DNA of 48,059 nt from Actinomycetales bacterium (GTDB taxonomy: Bacteria > Actinomycetota > Actinomycetes > S36-B12): contig JAGWVT010000011.1 of the NCBI GenBank assembly GCA_018970765.1, positions 1 to 48,059 on the forward strand, given 5' to 3'. The notes beneath the pieces are model-generated. The model had not been told where the DNA came from, made no database searches, and was given only the letters and a program-made list of their open reading frames with translations. How positions within the stretch are numbered: position 1 is the first letter of the stretch; each line of letters begins with the position of its first letter. A program made the position numbers and the translations under genes. Positions 8,555-17,830 of the stretch are shown piece after piece.

Positions 8555-9729
8555 TCCAGGAGACCCTGCCGGGTGTGCCAGCCTGGCTCGATCCGATGCA
8601 GATTGACGTCGGTGAGGTGAGTCGCATCTGCTCGCAGCGCACCACTCGCTCGCAGTACCCGCAGGCAAGCGATGTAGCGCTCGGCATTCTCATCTACGAC
8701 GCAGGCACGTTTCCTGCCGTAACCTCACCCCAAGCCAAATCGCTACAGGCTGAGCTCACTCATGCGTTGTTAGACGGACCGGGCATCGTGGTCCTCGCCG
8801 GCGCCTTTGCTGACACAACGGTTATCGATCGTGCTAGCGCGCTGTTCGAGACCATCATTGCCGACCAACACGCCAGTGGCGCGGCTGCAGGCGATCACTT
8901 CGCCAAGGCGGGAGCCAACGATCGCATTTGGAACTCGCTTGAGAAGCATGCGCTGTCGGACCCTGATTCCTTCATTGACTACTACGCGAACGAGCCCATC
9001 GCCTTGATCTGCCAGGCGTGGCTGGGGCCTGGGTATCAGGTGACGGCTCAGGTCAACGTGGTCAACCCAGGGGGTCAAGCGCAGGTCCCGCACCGCGACT
9101 ACCACTTGGGCTTCATGTCCAATGAACAGGCTGAGCAGTACCCGGGTCATGTGCATCGGCTTTCTCCGGTATTGACGTTGCAGGGCGCCATTGCCCATTG
9201 CGACATGCCATTGGAGACCGGTCCGACGATGTACCTGCCGCATAGCCAAAAACTTGTGGATGGCTACTTGGCCTGGCGCGATCCACAAGTGGCTGAGTAC
9301 GTCCGTACAAACTGCGTGCAGGTACCACTGAACAAAGGCGACGCCGTGTTCTTCAATCCAGCAGTCCTGCACGGTGCGGGCACCAACACCTCCGCGAACG
9401 TTCGGCGCATGGCAAATCTCCTGCAAGTTTCCAGCGCCTTCGGACGCGCCATGGAAGCCGTCGACCGCGCATCCATCTGCCGCGCAATTTTTCCTCGGCT
9501 GCGCGAACGAGCATCAGCGGACCTCACCGCCGAGCGACTGGCCTGTGTGATTGCCGCCAGCGCAGAGGGCTACCCGTTCCCCACCAACCTGGACCGCGAT
9601 CAGCCGATCGGCGGACTTGCCCCGGCATCACAGGCCGTACTTCTGAGCCAAGCCGTGACTGAATCCTGGCCAACGGACCGGCTCGATGCCGCCCTGCAGG
9701 CATACGACGAGCGAAGGATGACTCGATGA
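8551..9729 (+). CDS. Phytanoyl-CoA-dioxygenase-family (PhyH) Fe(II)/2-oxoglutarate oxygenase
   Basis: 392 residues from the ATG at 8551, which overlaps the previous stop (ATGA). The facial triad is visible: His181 and Asp183 in VPHRDYHLGF and His274 in NPAVLHGAG, with Arg285 in SANVRRMANL as candidate 2-oxoglutarate-binding residue. GPTMYLPHSQK (225-234) is the usual PhyH-type core strand. Such enzymes hydroxylate or oxidatively demethylate small molecules using O2 and 2-oxoglutarate. It is sandwiched with 4-base overlaps between two inositol-dehydrogenase-like genes, so the substrate is probably a cyclitol or inositol derivative such as an O-methyl-inositol (inference). It is not part of the standard iol pathway. 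Confidence 0.8.
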   Translation: MIQETLPGVPAWLDPMQIDVGEVSRICSQRTTRSQYPQASDVALGILIYDAGTFPAVTSPQAKSLQAELTHALLDGPGIVVLAGAFADTTVIDRASALFETIIADQHASGAAAGDHFAKAGANDRIWNSLEKHALSDPDSFIDYYANEPIALICQAWLGPGYQVTAQVNVVNPGGQAQVPHRDYHLGFMSNEQAEQYPGHVHRLSPVLTLQGAIAHCDMPLETGPTMYLPHSQKLVDGYLAWRDPQVAEYVRTNCVQVPLNKGDAVFFNPAVLHGAGTNTSANVRRMANLLQVSSAFGRAMEAVDRASICRAIFPRLRERASADLTAERLACVIAASAEGYPFPTNLDRDQPIGGLAPASQAVLLSQAVTESWPTDRLDAALQAYDERRMTR

Positions 9730-10757
9730 CCGGCGATACAACCAATCACGCATCGATCGGCATAGCCATCAGTGGAGCAGGTCGTATCGGGCGCCTGCAT
9801 GCCCGACTGATCGCTCGCGAGGTACCCGGCCTGCATGTCGCCGGCGTGACTGACGTCAACGAGGGTGCTGCCCAGGAGTTGGCCGATGAACTTGGCGTGC
9901 CCGTATTCGCCGACAGCGCGCAGGCCGTCGCCACTGATGCCGTACAGGCACTGGCGATCTGCTCAGCCACGCCAGCCCACGTCGATGCGATCGTGGCTGC
10001 CGCACAGGCAGGCAAAGCCGCCTTCTGCGAGAAGCCCATCAGCACTGACTTAGCCGACGTCGATCGTGCGCTCGCTGCGGTTAACCGATACGGCACCCCA
10101 TTCATGGTGGGATTCAACCGCCGCTTCGATCCCACGCACGCTGCGGTTCGCGATGCTGTTCACAGTGGCGAGGTCGGCGCAATCACGATGGTGCGCATCA
10201 CGAGCCGTGATCCCGCACCGCCCCCACCCGAGTACGTCGCTAGCAGCGGCGGGATCTTTGTGGACATGATGATTCACGATTTCGATATGGCTGGCGCACT
10301 CGTCGACTCCCCCGTCACTCATGTGTGGGCTCATGGCGCCTGCCTTATCGACCCACGTATCGGCGAACTCGGCGATTTCGATACCGCACTAGCCGTGCTC
10401 ATCCACGCCAATGGTGTGACCACGACGATTGATGTCAGCCGGCAGGCACCATACGGCTACGACCAGCGCATCGAAGTGCTCGGTGTCGCGGGCATGGTCA
10501 CCTCAGGCAACGTTGCCCAGAACCAGGCTCAGGTGGCTCGCGCGGACGGCTTTCGGGGTGCGCCCCTGCAGCATTTCTTCCTCGAGCGCTACATGGATGC
10601 CTACCGGCGCCAGTGGCTGGCATTCGAGGAATACCTGCGCACCGGGGGCCAATCGCCGGTCAGTGGCGAACAGGCACGCATCCCTGTTGCCCTGGCCCTG
10701 GCAGCCACGCGTTCGGCACGCGAACAACGCCTGGTGGCGGTCGATGACGTTGACTAA
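9726..10757 (+). CDS. iolG: Inositol 2-dehydrogenase (IolG-type)
   Basis: 343 residues. The N-terminal Rossmann motif is ISGAGRIGRLHA, then FCEKPIS (EKP motif), MVGFNRRFDPTH and GGIFVDMMIHDFDMA, the pattern seen in IolG, which oxidises myo-inositol to scyllo-inosose with NAD+. The ATG at 9726 overlaps the preceding stop (ATGA), so translation is coupled to the dioxygenase-like gene. Of the dehydrogenases in this window it looks closest to classic IolG in length and motif spacing; the assignment between this and the gene at 7538 is a judgement by eye. Cytoplasmic, and the entry step to the IolE-IolD-IolB-IolC chain encoded on the opposite strand. Confidence 0.85.
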   Translation: MTGDTTNHASIGIAISGAGRIGRLHARLIAREVPGLHVAGVTDVNEGAAQELADELGVPVFADSAQAVATDAVQALAICSATPAHVDAIVAAAQAGKAAFCEKPISTDLADVDRALAAVNRYGTPFMVGFNRRFDPTHAAVRDAVHSGEVGAITMVRITSRDPAPPPPEYVASSGGIFVDMMIHDFDMAGALVDSPVTHVWAHGACLIDPRIGELGDFDTALAVLIHANGVTTTIDVSRQAPYGYDQRIEVLGVAGMVTSGNVAQNQAQVARADGFRGAPLQHFFLERYMDAYRRQWLAFEEYLRTGGQSPVSGEQARIPVALALAATRSAREQRLVAVDDVD

Positions 10758-10777
10758 CCAAACTTGAGCGGCCAACG

Positions 10778-11788
10778 ATGACCACACGGCGGCCCACCAT
10801 CAATGACGTTGCTGAACGTGCTGGGGTATCAAAGTCACTGGTCTCACTTGCCTTGGCGGGGTCTGCCAAGGTGGCGCCAGCCAGCCGTGCGGCAATTCAA
10901 GCGGCCGCTGAGGAGCTTGGCTATCGCCGCAACGCGGCCGCACGTAGCTTGGCTGAGCGACGAACTCGAACAGTGGGAGTACTGGCCCTTACTCTGCACA
11001 ACCCGGTATTTGCCGAAATCCTCGACGGTGTTCAGTCACGGGTGCGCGAGCGGGGCTACCACTGCGTCCTAGTGACCGGTGACTCCGACCCGCTGGTGGA
11101 ACGCCACCAGATCGAACAACTGCTTGACCTGCAGGTGGAAGGGCTCATCCTCATTGCGCATCGACAGGATCGGTCCTATCTGCAGGAGGTCGCTGAGCAG
11201 GTACCCATCACCGTGATCACCCAGCCGGCCGAGGTCGGTGCACATATCGACCTAGTCAGCAACGACGACATCGCTGGTGTGGGACTTGCCGTCGATCACC
11301 TAGTCGCGCTTGGACATCGACACATCGCCCACGTAACCGGCGGCACCTCCTCGGTCGCAAATACGCGCCTGGCGGGCTACCGCCGAGCCATGCAAGCCCA
11401 CGGTCTGCAGGATTGCATGCGAACACAGGATGGGACGTTTAGTGACGACGGTGGCTACCGAGGAACTCGAGCGCTGCTCTCGGCCGACCCAACGGTGACC
11501 GCGATCGTGGTCGCCAACGATATTGCAGCGATCGGTGCCCTAGCCGCCGCACAGGAACTGGGACGCAGCGTTCCGAAGGACCTGTCCGTAATCGGCTACG
11601 ACGGGATCGCACTAAGCGGCTTGCGCTCCATCGATCTGACCACCGTGGCTCAACCACTCACCGAACTAGGCATCACGGGCGCGGACCTACTGATGGATCG
11701 CATTGCCGAACCTTCAGCGCCAGCTCGGCGCATCGAACTCGCTCCGCAACTTATTGTGCGCGGATCCACCGCGCCCGCAAACGGCTAG
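10778..11788 (+). CDS. LacI-family transcriptional regulator of the inositol locus
   Basis: 336 residues, standard for LacI/GalR. The N-terminal helix-turn-helix and hinge are PTINDVAERAGVSKSLVSLAL (about 5-25) through ELGYRRNAAARSLAERRT. The periplasmic-binding-protein-like effector domain follows, with typical IDLVSNDDIAGVG, TAIVVANDIAAIGAL and LSVIGYDGIALS. It begins 20 bp after the iolG-like stop and is the last gene of the rightward operon, so it probably autoregulates with that operon. The divergent operator at 7469 is the likely target, and an inositol-derived ligand is the expected effector (inference). No clear Shine-Dalgarno precedes the ATG. Confidence 0.9.
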   Translation: MTTRRPTINDVAERAGVSKSLVSLALAGSAKVAPASRAAIQAAAEELGYRRNAAARSLAERRTRTVGVLALTLHNPVFAEILDGVQSRVRERGYHCVLVTGDSDPLVERHQIEQLLDLQVEGLILIAHRQDRSYLQEVAEQVPITVITQPAEVGAHIDLVSNDDIAGVGLAVDHLVALGHRHIAHVTGGTSSVANTRLAGYRRAMQAHGLQDCMRTQDGTFSDDGGYRGTRALLSADPTVTAIVVANDIAAIGALAAAQELGRSVPKDLSVIGYDGIALSGLRSIDLTTVAQPLTELGITGADLLMDRIAEPSAPARRIELAPQLIVRGSTAPANG

Positions 11789-11790
11789 TC

Positions 11791-11803
11791 AGCCGCGACG
11801 GCT
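11791..11803. terminator. Weak candidate bidirectional terminator between convergent genes
   Basis: AGCCG-CGA-CGGCT forms a 5-bp stem at the meeting point of the LacI gene and the leftward MFS gene, overlapping the MFS stop. An alternative pairing with CGGCT at 11782-11786 is possible. There is no T-tract, so support is weak. Confidence 0.25.
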
Positions 11804-13442
11804 ACGCAGAACCCTGCTTCTCTTTTGGCGGGGCATAGCCCTCACTGAGCACGCGAGCAGCATTTCGCGGTAGCAACAGGCTCGTCAACAGACCCAGACC
11901 CACGAGGAACGCTGCCACCCAGGCAACAATGCGCGTGGCGCTCACCGAGCCTTCCTCCGCCCCGGCCACCAACACTGCACCATCGGGTTGGGACGCCAGG
12001 CCCGGGATAGCCTGCCCGGCACTGGATTGCACGACCTCGGCAACCTGTTCGGCACCGGCTGACGGAACTCCTCGGTCTTCCAGCGATGACTTCACGCCTG
12101 CACCAAGACCAATGATGAGCGTGGTACCCAGAATGGCCGTACCAATCGCGGCCCCAACCTGTCGCGCCGTGGATTGCACGGCACTTGCCTGACCAGATTC
12201 AGCTACGGGCACCTCGGACAGGATCACGCCAGTGAGCTGCGCGGTCGCAAAGCCGACACCCATGCCGTAGCAAAACAGCCCAGGCACCAGCTGCCAGCCG
12301 GTAACGCTCGTGGAGATGACCAGACCGAGCGCGAGGATGCCAAGCACCTCCAAAGCCATGCCTAGTTGCAGCACTCGCACTGGGCCGACGCGCTGCGCTA
12401 ACCCTGCACCGGCACCGGAGGCGACGAATGAACCAACGGCAAGGGCAAGCAGAATCACGCCGGTATCGAGTGCGTTGTAACCGCGCACCGACTGCAGGAA
12501 TAGCGGCAGGGAAAACAGCAGTCCGAACTCCCCCAGGCTGACCACCATGGCGACGGCGTTGCCAGCACCGAAACTGCGCACCTTGAACAGTGAGAGATTC
12601 AGGACCACGACGCGTCCTGCAGCAAGCCTTCGGCGTTCCAGCGGGATCAGTATCGCCAAGGCAATGGCACCGACAACCCCAGCGATCAAGACCACCGATA
12701 TCCCACCCGTCCCCCAGGTGATCGGGCCCGCCTTGAATTCGCGAATCGCGATGACCCAGCCGTAGCGCTGCCCTTCGATCAGCGCGAACACCACGCCGAG
12801 TAGGCCCAGGGTTACTAGCGCGGTCCCCGGCAGGTCGATACCGCGCGGCCCGGTCGTGTCCTTTGTCTCCGGCACCAGGGCAATGACGCCGATGATGACG
12901 ATGATGCCGATTGGCACGTTGATGAGAAAAGCCCAGTGCCAAGACGCGTAGGTGGTCAGCCAGCCGCCAACCAGCGGCCCGAGAGCTGCCATGCCGCCGA
13001 TGGTCGCGCCCCACACCGCGAACGCGATGGCGCGCGACTTGCCGACGAAGACTGCGTTGATCACGGACAGCGACGCCGGCAGGATCATCGCAGCTCCGAC
13101 GCCCTGCAGGGCGCGAGCGCCAATGACCTCGATGGCATTACTGGATAGCGAGACCAGGACGCTGGCGAGGACGAAGCCGAGGATGCCGATCAGGAAGATG
13201 AGTCGACGCCCGGATCGGTCGGCGATGCGGCCCGCCAGGATTAGTAACGATGCGAATGTCAGCGAGTACGCGGCATTAACCCACTCAGCGTCATTCGTCG
13301 TCAGACCCAGATCCCGGATCATCGTCGGGATGGCGACGTTCACCACCGTGGCGTCCAGGATGATCATGGCAACGCCTAGGGCAAGAAACACCAAGGCGAA
13401 CCATCGGCGGCGTCCGGACAGCACTGCGGTCTCGCTCATCAC
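11802..13442 (-). CDS. MFS transporter of the DHA2 (EmrB/QacA, 14-TM) drug-exporter family
   Basis: 546 residues. The N-terminal half has the family signature LDATVVNVAIPTMI (motif D1), GRIADRSGRRLIFL (motif A) and ALQGVGAAMILPASLSVI (motif C-like, antiporter), followed by many hydrophobic helices; length and pattern fit a 14-helix proton-drug antiporter. A polar loop near residues 450-500 precedes the last helix. The start is the GTG at 13442 or the ATG three bases later, with GAGGGAG upstream of both. It converges on the LacI gene and diverges from dusB. The family exports diverse hydrophobic compounds. Despite its neighbourhood, nothing suggests inositol import, which uses 12-helix sugar porters or ABC systems. 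Confidence 0.9.
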   Translation of the reverse strand: MMSETAVLSGRRRWFALVFLALGVAMIILDATVVNVAIPTMIRDLGLTTNDAEWVNAAYSLTFASLLILAGRIADRSGRRLIFLIGILGFVLASVLVSLSSNAIEVIGARALQGVGAAMILPASLSVINAVFVGKSRAIAFAVWGATIGGMAALGPLVGGWLTTYASWHWAFLINVPIGIIVIIGVIALVPETKDTTGPRGIDLPGTALVTLGLLGVVFALIEGQRYGWVIAIREFKAGPITWGTGGISVVLIAGVVGAIALAILIPLERRRLAAGRVVVLNLSLFKVRSFGAGNAVAMVVSLGEFGLLFSLPLFLQSVRGYNALDTGVILLALAVGSFVASGAGAGLAQRVGPVRVLQLGMALEVLGILALGLVISTSVTGWQLVPGLFCYGMGVGFATAQLTGVILSEVPVAESGQASAVQSTARQVGAAIGTAILGTTLIIGLGAGVKSSLEDRGVPSAGAEQVAEVVQSSAGQAIPGLASQPDGAVLVAGAEEGSVSATRIVAWVAAFLVGLGLLTSLLLPRNAARVLSEGYAPPKEKQGSA

Positions 13443-13517
13443 AACGACTCCCTCTTCACGTGATCTGCTGGGCCGACCGTACCCCTGGGTCGTACCGCGA
13501 CACCGTCATGGCCGCAG

Positions 13518-14738
13518 ATGGGACAGCAAGTGGGACAATGGCGCGTGTCCATTGTCGGTGCAACCTCGCAGGCAGTCGGTCTGCGCGTGGGGGACACACA
13601 ACTCGAGGCACCGGTGGTCCTGGCTCCCATGGCGGGCATCACCAATCGCGCTTTTCGCCGTCTGTGCCGACAGGCCGGCGCAGGCCTATACGTCTCGGAA
13701 ATGGTGACGAGTCGGGCGCTCGTGGAGCGCAATGCCACAACTCTGGACATGGTCACCTTTGCCGCAGATGAGAATCCTCGTTCGCTGCAGCTCTATGGCG
13801 TTGATCCCGCGGTGATGCACCAGGCAGTTCGACTGGTGGTCGACGAGAATCGCGCGGACCATATCGACTTGAACTTCGGCTGCCCGGTGCCCAAGGTGAC
13901 CCGTCGCGGGGGCGGTAGTGCGTTGCCATGGAAAGTCGACCTCTTCCAAGCCGTGGTCGACGGCGCCATTCGTGCGGCGAACGGGCGAGTACCGATCTCG
14001 GTGAAGATGCGCATGGGCATCGATGACAATCATCTGACCTACTTAGAGGCAGGGCGGATCGCCGCCGAACTCGGCGTGGCCTGGATCGCCCTGCATGCGC
14101 GCACCGCGCTGCAGTTCTACAGCGGCCAGGCCGACTGGTCGGCAATCGCTCGCCTGAAAGAGCACCTGGCCCACGTCGGTCACCCAACCTGTCCGGTGCT
14201 GGGCAACGGCGATATCTGGACTGCTCAGGACGCACTGGCCATGGTCGAACAGACGGGTGCGGACGGGGTGGTTGTTGGCCGTGGGTGCTTGGGGCGACCC
14301 TGGCTGTTCGCGCAACTGGCTGCGGCGTTCGCCGGGCAACCGATTCCACCCGACCCCCGACTGCCCGAGGTCTTGTCGACGCTGCGCCAGCATGCGCAAC
14401 TACTGTGCATGGAGTTTGGCGAGGTAAAGGGATGCCGGGATATTCGCAAGCACATGGCCTGGTACCTCAAGGGCTTCCGCGTGCGTCAACCGATACGTGC
14501 GGCCCTCGGCACGGTGAGCACCCTGGAAGAACTGGACAGCCTGCTAGCGCAGGTTGATACCGACCAGGACTTCAATGCCGACGTGGCCTCAGGTCCCCGC
14601 GGTCGCACCTCACCCCAACGCCAGGTGGCCCTGCCCGATCACTGGCTCGACTCACGACTGTGTGATGCGCCCACTGCCGCACGACTGCTCGCTGAGGACG
14701 AGGCGGCCGCTAGCCAGCACGCAATAAGTGGCGGTTGA
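13518..14738 (+). CDS. dusB: tRNA-dihydrouridine synthase (DusB-type)
   Basis: 406 residues. It reduces uridines in the D-loop of tRNA with FMN and NADPH. The N-terminal APMAGITNRAFRRLC and LYVSEMVTSRAL belong to the FMN barrel; DLNFGCPVPKVTRRGGGSAL holds the catalytic cysteine; NGDIWTAQDAL and GVVVGRGCLGRPWLF bind the FMN phosphate; and a C-terminal helical domain recognises tRNA. ATG 13518 is used here; in-frame GTG codons at 13530 and 13545 are alternatives, and none has a clear ribosome-binding site. The order dus-dgt-dnaG is a common actinobacterial arrangement. Confidence 0.92.
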   Translation: MGQQVGQWRVSIVGATSQAVGLRVGDTQLEAPVVLAPMAGITNRAFRRLCRQAGAGLYVSEMVTSRALVERNATTLDMVTFAADENPRSLQLYGVDPAVMHQAVRLVVDENRADHIDLNFGCPVPKVTRRGGGSALPWKVDLFQAVVDGAIRAANGRVPISVKMRMGIDDNHLTYLEAGRIAAELGVAWIALHARTALQFYSGQADWSAIARLKEHLAHVGHPTCPVLGNGDIWTAQDALAMVEQTGADGVVVGRGCLGRPWLFAQLAAAFAGQPIPPDPRLPEVLSTLRQHAQLLCMEFGEVKGCRDIRKHMAWYLKGFRVRQPIRAALGTVSTLEELDSLLAQVDTDQDFNADVASGPRGRTSPQRQVALPDHWLDSRLCDAPTAARLLAEDEAAASQHAISGG

Positions 14739-14740
14739 AG

Positions 14741-15967
14741 ATGCCTGAGCTTGCCGGCTACGAGGTAGCGGACACGCAGCGCCAAGTAGTCGAACCCATC
14801 AAGGAAACGGTGCGCAGTCCGTTCGCCCGGGACCGCGCCCGGGTATTGCACTCCTCTGCCCTGCGCCGCCTGGCCGCCAAGACTCAGGTGATGCTTGCCG
14901 GACAGTCGGATTTCCCCCGCACTCGGCTGACGCACACCCTTGAGGTCGCCCAGATCGCCCGAGAACTGGGCGCCTCACTCGGATGCGATGCGGATCTGGT
15001 GGAAGTCGCCGGGCTCGTCCATGACCTGGGGCATCCTCCGTACGGCCATAACGGCGAGGATGCACTCAACGACATCACCAAGAACATCGGGGGCTTCGAA
15101 GGGAACGCACAAACCCTGCGCGTGCTTACGCGTTTGGAAGCAAAGGTGGTCGATGATTCTGGTGCGAGCGTTGGGCTGAACCTCACGCGCGCCAGCCTGG
15201 ATGCCGGATGCAAGTACCCCTGGCCGCGCCGAACTGGTGAACGCAAATTCGGGTACTACGCCGACGATGCGGCGAGTTTCGACTGGCTGCGCACCGGCGC
15301 CCCCGGCGAACGTACCTGCCTTGAGGAGCAGGTCATGGATTGGTCCGACGATGTCGCCTACTCCGTGCACGACGTCGAAGATGCCGTGCACGCCGGTCTC
15401 ATTGATCCCGCAGCACTTCTGTCGAGCCATGAGCAGGCCATGTTGGTCACGATTGCCCACACGCGCTACCGACCTGAGTCCGAGCCTGCCGCACTTGCCG
15501 CGGCAATCGACAGGCTGACGGGACTGCCGAGTTGGCCGAGTCGCTTTGACGGATCGCTGCGTTCAATGGTCGGTTTGAAGCAGTTCACCAGCACACTCAT
15601 CGGACGATTCAGTCGGGCTGCTCAAATCGCCACACAGATCGCCTATGGCGACAGCGTCCTTACCCGGTACATGGCCGATCTGATTGTGCCGGACGAAGCC
15701 AGGGACGAGGTCGCAGTGATGAAGGCAATGGCCGTGCAATACGTCATGCAACGCCCAGGAGCAGAAGAGATCTACGCGGAACAACGCGCGATTATCACCG
15801 AGGTGGTGCAGGCGCTACTGAGTCGTGAAGGTCGCGATCTTGATGCGCTACATAGCAGTGCGTTCGTCGCCGCCGATGACGATGCCCTAAGGCTACGTGC
15901 CGTCGTCGATCAGGTCGCCAGCCTGACCGATGTGAGCATCGTGGAATGGCACCAACGACTCACCTAG
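14741..15967 (+). CDS. dgt: Deoxyguanosinetriphosphate triphosphohydrolase (dGTPase)
   Basis: 408 residues from the ATG at 14741; a TTG at 14735 is an alternative that overlaps the dus stop. It is an HD-domain enzyme that cleaves dNTPs to the deoxynucleoside and triphosphate and helps set dNTP pools. SALRRLAAKTQV and RTRLTHTLEVAQIAREL (His65) are followed by GLVHDLGHPPYGHNGEDAL (His94-Asp95), and EEQVMDWSDDVAYSVHDVED supplies the distal Asp, together forming the metal-binding H...HD...D set. It lies 2 bp after dus and 9 bp before dnaG, so the three are probably one operon. Confidence 0.95.
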   Translation: MPELAGYEVADTQRQVVEPIKETVRSPFARDRARVLHSSALRRLAAKTQVMLAGQSDFPRTRLTHTLEVAQIARELGASLGCDADLVEVAGLVHDLGHPPYGHNGEDALNDITKNIGGFEGNAQTLRVLTRLEAKVVDDSGASVGLNLTRASLDAGCKYPWPRRTGERKFGYYADDAASFDWLRTGAPGERTCLEEQVMDWSDDVAYSVHDVEDAVHAGLIDPAALLSSHEQAMLVTIAHTRYRPESEPAALAAAIDRLTGLPSWPSRFDGSLRSMVGLKQFTSTLIGRFSRAAQIATQIAYGDSVLTRYMADLIVPDEARDEVAVMKAMAVQYVMQRPGAEEIYAEQRAIITEVVQALLSREGRDLDALHSSAFVAADDDALRLRAVVDQVASLTDVSIVEWHQRLT

Positions 15968-15976
15968 ACTCCAAGC

Positions 15977-17830
15977 GTGGCAGGACGGATTCGCGATGAG
16001 GACATCGCGACCGTGCGTGAGCGGGCTCGCATCGACGACATCATTCGCGAGTACGTCACCCTGAAACCTGCCGGCGGTGGGTCCTTGAAGGGTCTGTGCC
16101 CATTCCATGATGAGCGCACCCCAAGCTTTCACGTCACCCCGTCCCGCGGTATGTGGTACTGCTTCGGCTGCGCCGAAGGAGGGGACCTGATTGCCTTCCT
16201 GCAGAAGATCGACCACCTGACATTCAGCGAGGCTGTCGAGCGCCTAGCCGAACGTTCCGGTGTCACGCTCACCTACGTCGAGGGAGGTGCCTCACCGCAG
16301 CGTCAGCAGGGTCAGCGCACGAGGCTGGTAGCAGCGCACCGCGCGGCGGCTGAGTTTTTCGCGCAGGCACTGTCCACCTCCGCTGCGCAACCAGCCAGGG
16401 ACTTTCTCGACCAGCGCGGCTTCGACGATGCCGCCCGCCTGCAGTTCGGGGTCGGATTTGCTCCGAAGTCGTGGGACGCGCTGACGACGCACCTACGCGG
16501 TGAGGGCTTCACCGATACCGAACTGCTGACTGGAGGTCTACTGAGTCAGGGTGCGCGTGGTGTCTACGACAGGTTTCGTGGGCGCCTGGTCTGGCCGATT
16601 CGCGATCTCAGCGGCGATGTGGTGGGGTTCGGAGCGCGACGTCTCTTTGAGGACGACGATGGTCCCAAGTACCTGAATACCCCAGAAACACCTATCTATC
16701 GAAAGAGCCAGGTGCTCTATGGCATCGACCTGGCCCGACGGGCTATCGCCAAGCAGCAACAGGTCGTGATCGTCGAGGGCTACACCGACGTGATGGCCTG
16801 TCATCTGGCCGGCATCGGCACCGCCGTTGCCACCTGCGGAACCTCCTTTGGCACCGAACACGTCAAGGTCATTCGCCGTTTACTGATGGACGACGACCAG
16901 GTGCGAGGTGAGATCGTCTACACCTTTGATGGCGACGAGGCCGGTCAGCGGGCGGCCCTACGGGCCTTCGGCGAGGACCAGCGGTTCGTGGCACGCACAT
17001 TCGTTGCCGTCGAGCAGTCTGGTTTGGACCCATGCGATCTGCGCCTTGCCCAAGGTGATGGTGCCGTGCGAGCACTGATAGAGCGTCGAGTGCCACTGTT
17101 CGAGTTCGCCATCCGATCAACGCTGTCCGGTTTCGACTTGAACACCGCCGAGGGGCGCATCGCTGCACTGCAGCAAGCAGCCCCGGTGGTGGCACGCATT
17201 AGGGACACCGCGCTGAGGCCGGAATACACCCGACTGCTCGCCGGCTGGCTAGGCATAGACCTCAACACGGTATCCAAGGCGGTGAGTTCGGGGCGCTCAA
17301 GCGCACCTGCCAGCAACGCACCACCTACTGCAAGCAGGGTGGCGACGACCGGTGACCCGACGAGGAAGATCGAGCGGGAGGCGTTGAAGTGCGCCCTGCA
17401 GCAGCCGGCTGCCGTGACCGAGTGGTACGCCAGCTTGGAGGAGGCCAGTTTCACCCACCCTCAGGCGCTTCGGGTTCACCATGCGATCGTGAATGCCGGT
17501 GGCCCCCGGGCGGATCTGGACGGATTGCGGTGGATCGACGAGGTCCTGCAGGCAGCGGAGGATGATGAGGTGCGAGGCGTGATACGTGAACTTGCCGTGG
17601 AACCGCTACCGGCCGAGTCAGGTACCGACTCCCGATACGCAACCAGCATGGTGGCTCGACTGCTCGAACTCGATGCAAATCGCCGAATCGACGACCTGCG
17701 CGGGCAGTTGCAGCGCTGTGACCCCACTGAGCACCCAGATGAGCATCAGCAACTGTTTGCCGACCTGCTGGCGCTGGAGGACTACCGGCGCAACCTACGC
17801 ACTGAGTCGATGGGCAGCACACCGCAATGA
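15977..17830 (+). CDS. dnaG: DNA primase DnaG
   Basis: 617 residues from a GTG at 15977, 9 bp after dgt. It makes RNA primers at the replication fork. The N-terminal CHC2 zinc finger has Cys41, His44, Cys62 and Cys65 in CPFHDERTPSFH...WYCFGCAEGGD. The catalytic core contains FGARRL and TPIYRKSQVLYG; the Toprim domain has VVIVEGYTDVMACHLAG with the metal-binding Glu and YTFDGDEAGQRAALRAF with DGD. The C-terminal 150 residues are helical, consistent with the DnaB-helicase-binding domain. Length is normal for actinobacterial DnaG. Confidence 0.97.
   Translation: MAGRIRDEDIATVRERARIDDIIREYVTLKPAGGGSLKGLCPFHDERTPSFHVTPSRGMWYCFGCAEGGDLIAFLQKIDHLTFSEAVERLAERSGVTLTYVEGGASPQRQQGQRTRLVAAHRAAAEFFAQALSTSAAQPARDFLDQRGFDDAARLQFGVGFAPKSWDALTTHLRGEGFTDTELLTGGLLSQGARGVYDRFRGRLVWPIRDLSGDVVGFGARRLFEDDDGPKYLNTPETPIYRKSQVLYGIDLARRAIAKQQQVVIVEGYTDVMACHLAGIGTAVATCGTSFGTEHVKVIRRLLMDDDQVRGEIVYTFDGDEAGQRAALRAFGEDQRFVARTFVAVEQSGLDPCDLRLAQGDGAVRALIERRVPLFEFAIRSTLSGFDLNTAEGRIAALQQAAPVVARIRDTALRPEYTRLLAGWLGIDLNTVSKAVSSGRSSAPASNAPPTASRVATTGDPTRKIEREALKCALQQPAAVTEWYASLEEASFTHPQALRVHHAIVNAGGPRADLDGLRWIDEVLQAAEDDEVRGVIRELAVEPLPAESGTDSRYATSMVARLLELDANRRIDDLRGQLQRCDPTEHPDEHQQLFADLLALEDYRRNLRTESMGSTPQ

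Noticed and set aside
10764-10777. TTGAGCGGCCAA just before the LacI gene considered as a second operator
   Set aside because: Only about 8 of 14 bases match the divergent palindrome and the dyad is poor.
11802-13442. MFS gene beside the iol locus considered as an inositol transporter
   Set aside because: Length and motifs are those of 14-helix DHA2 drug exporters, not of 12-helix sugar porters, and it points toward the locus from the other side.
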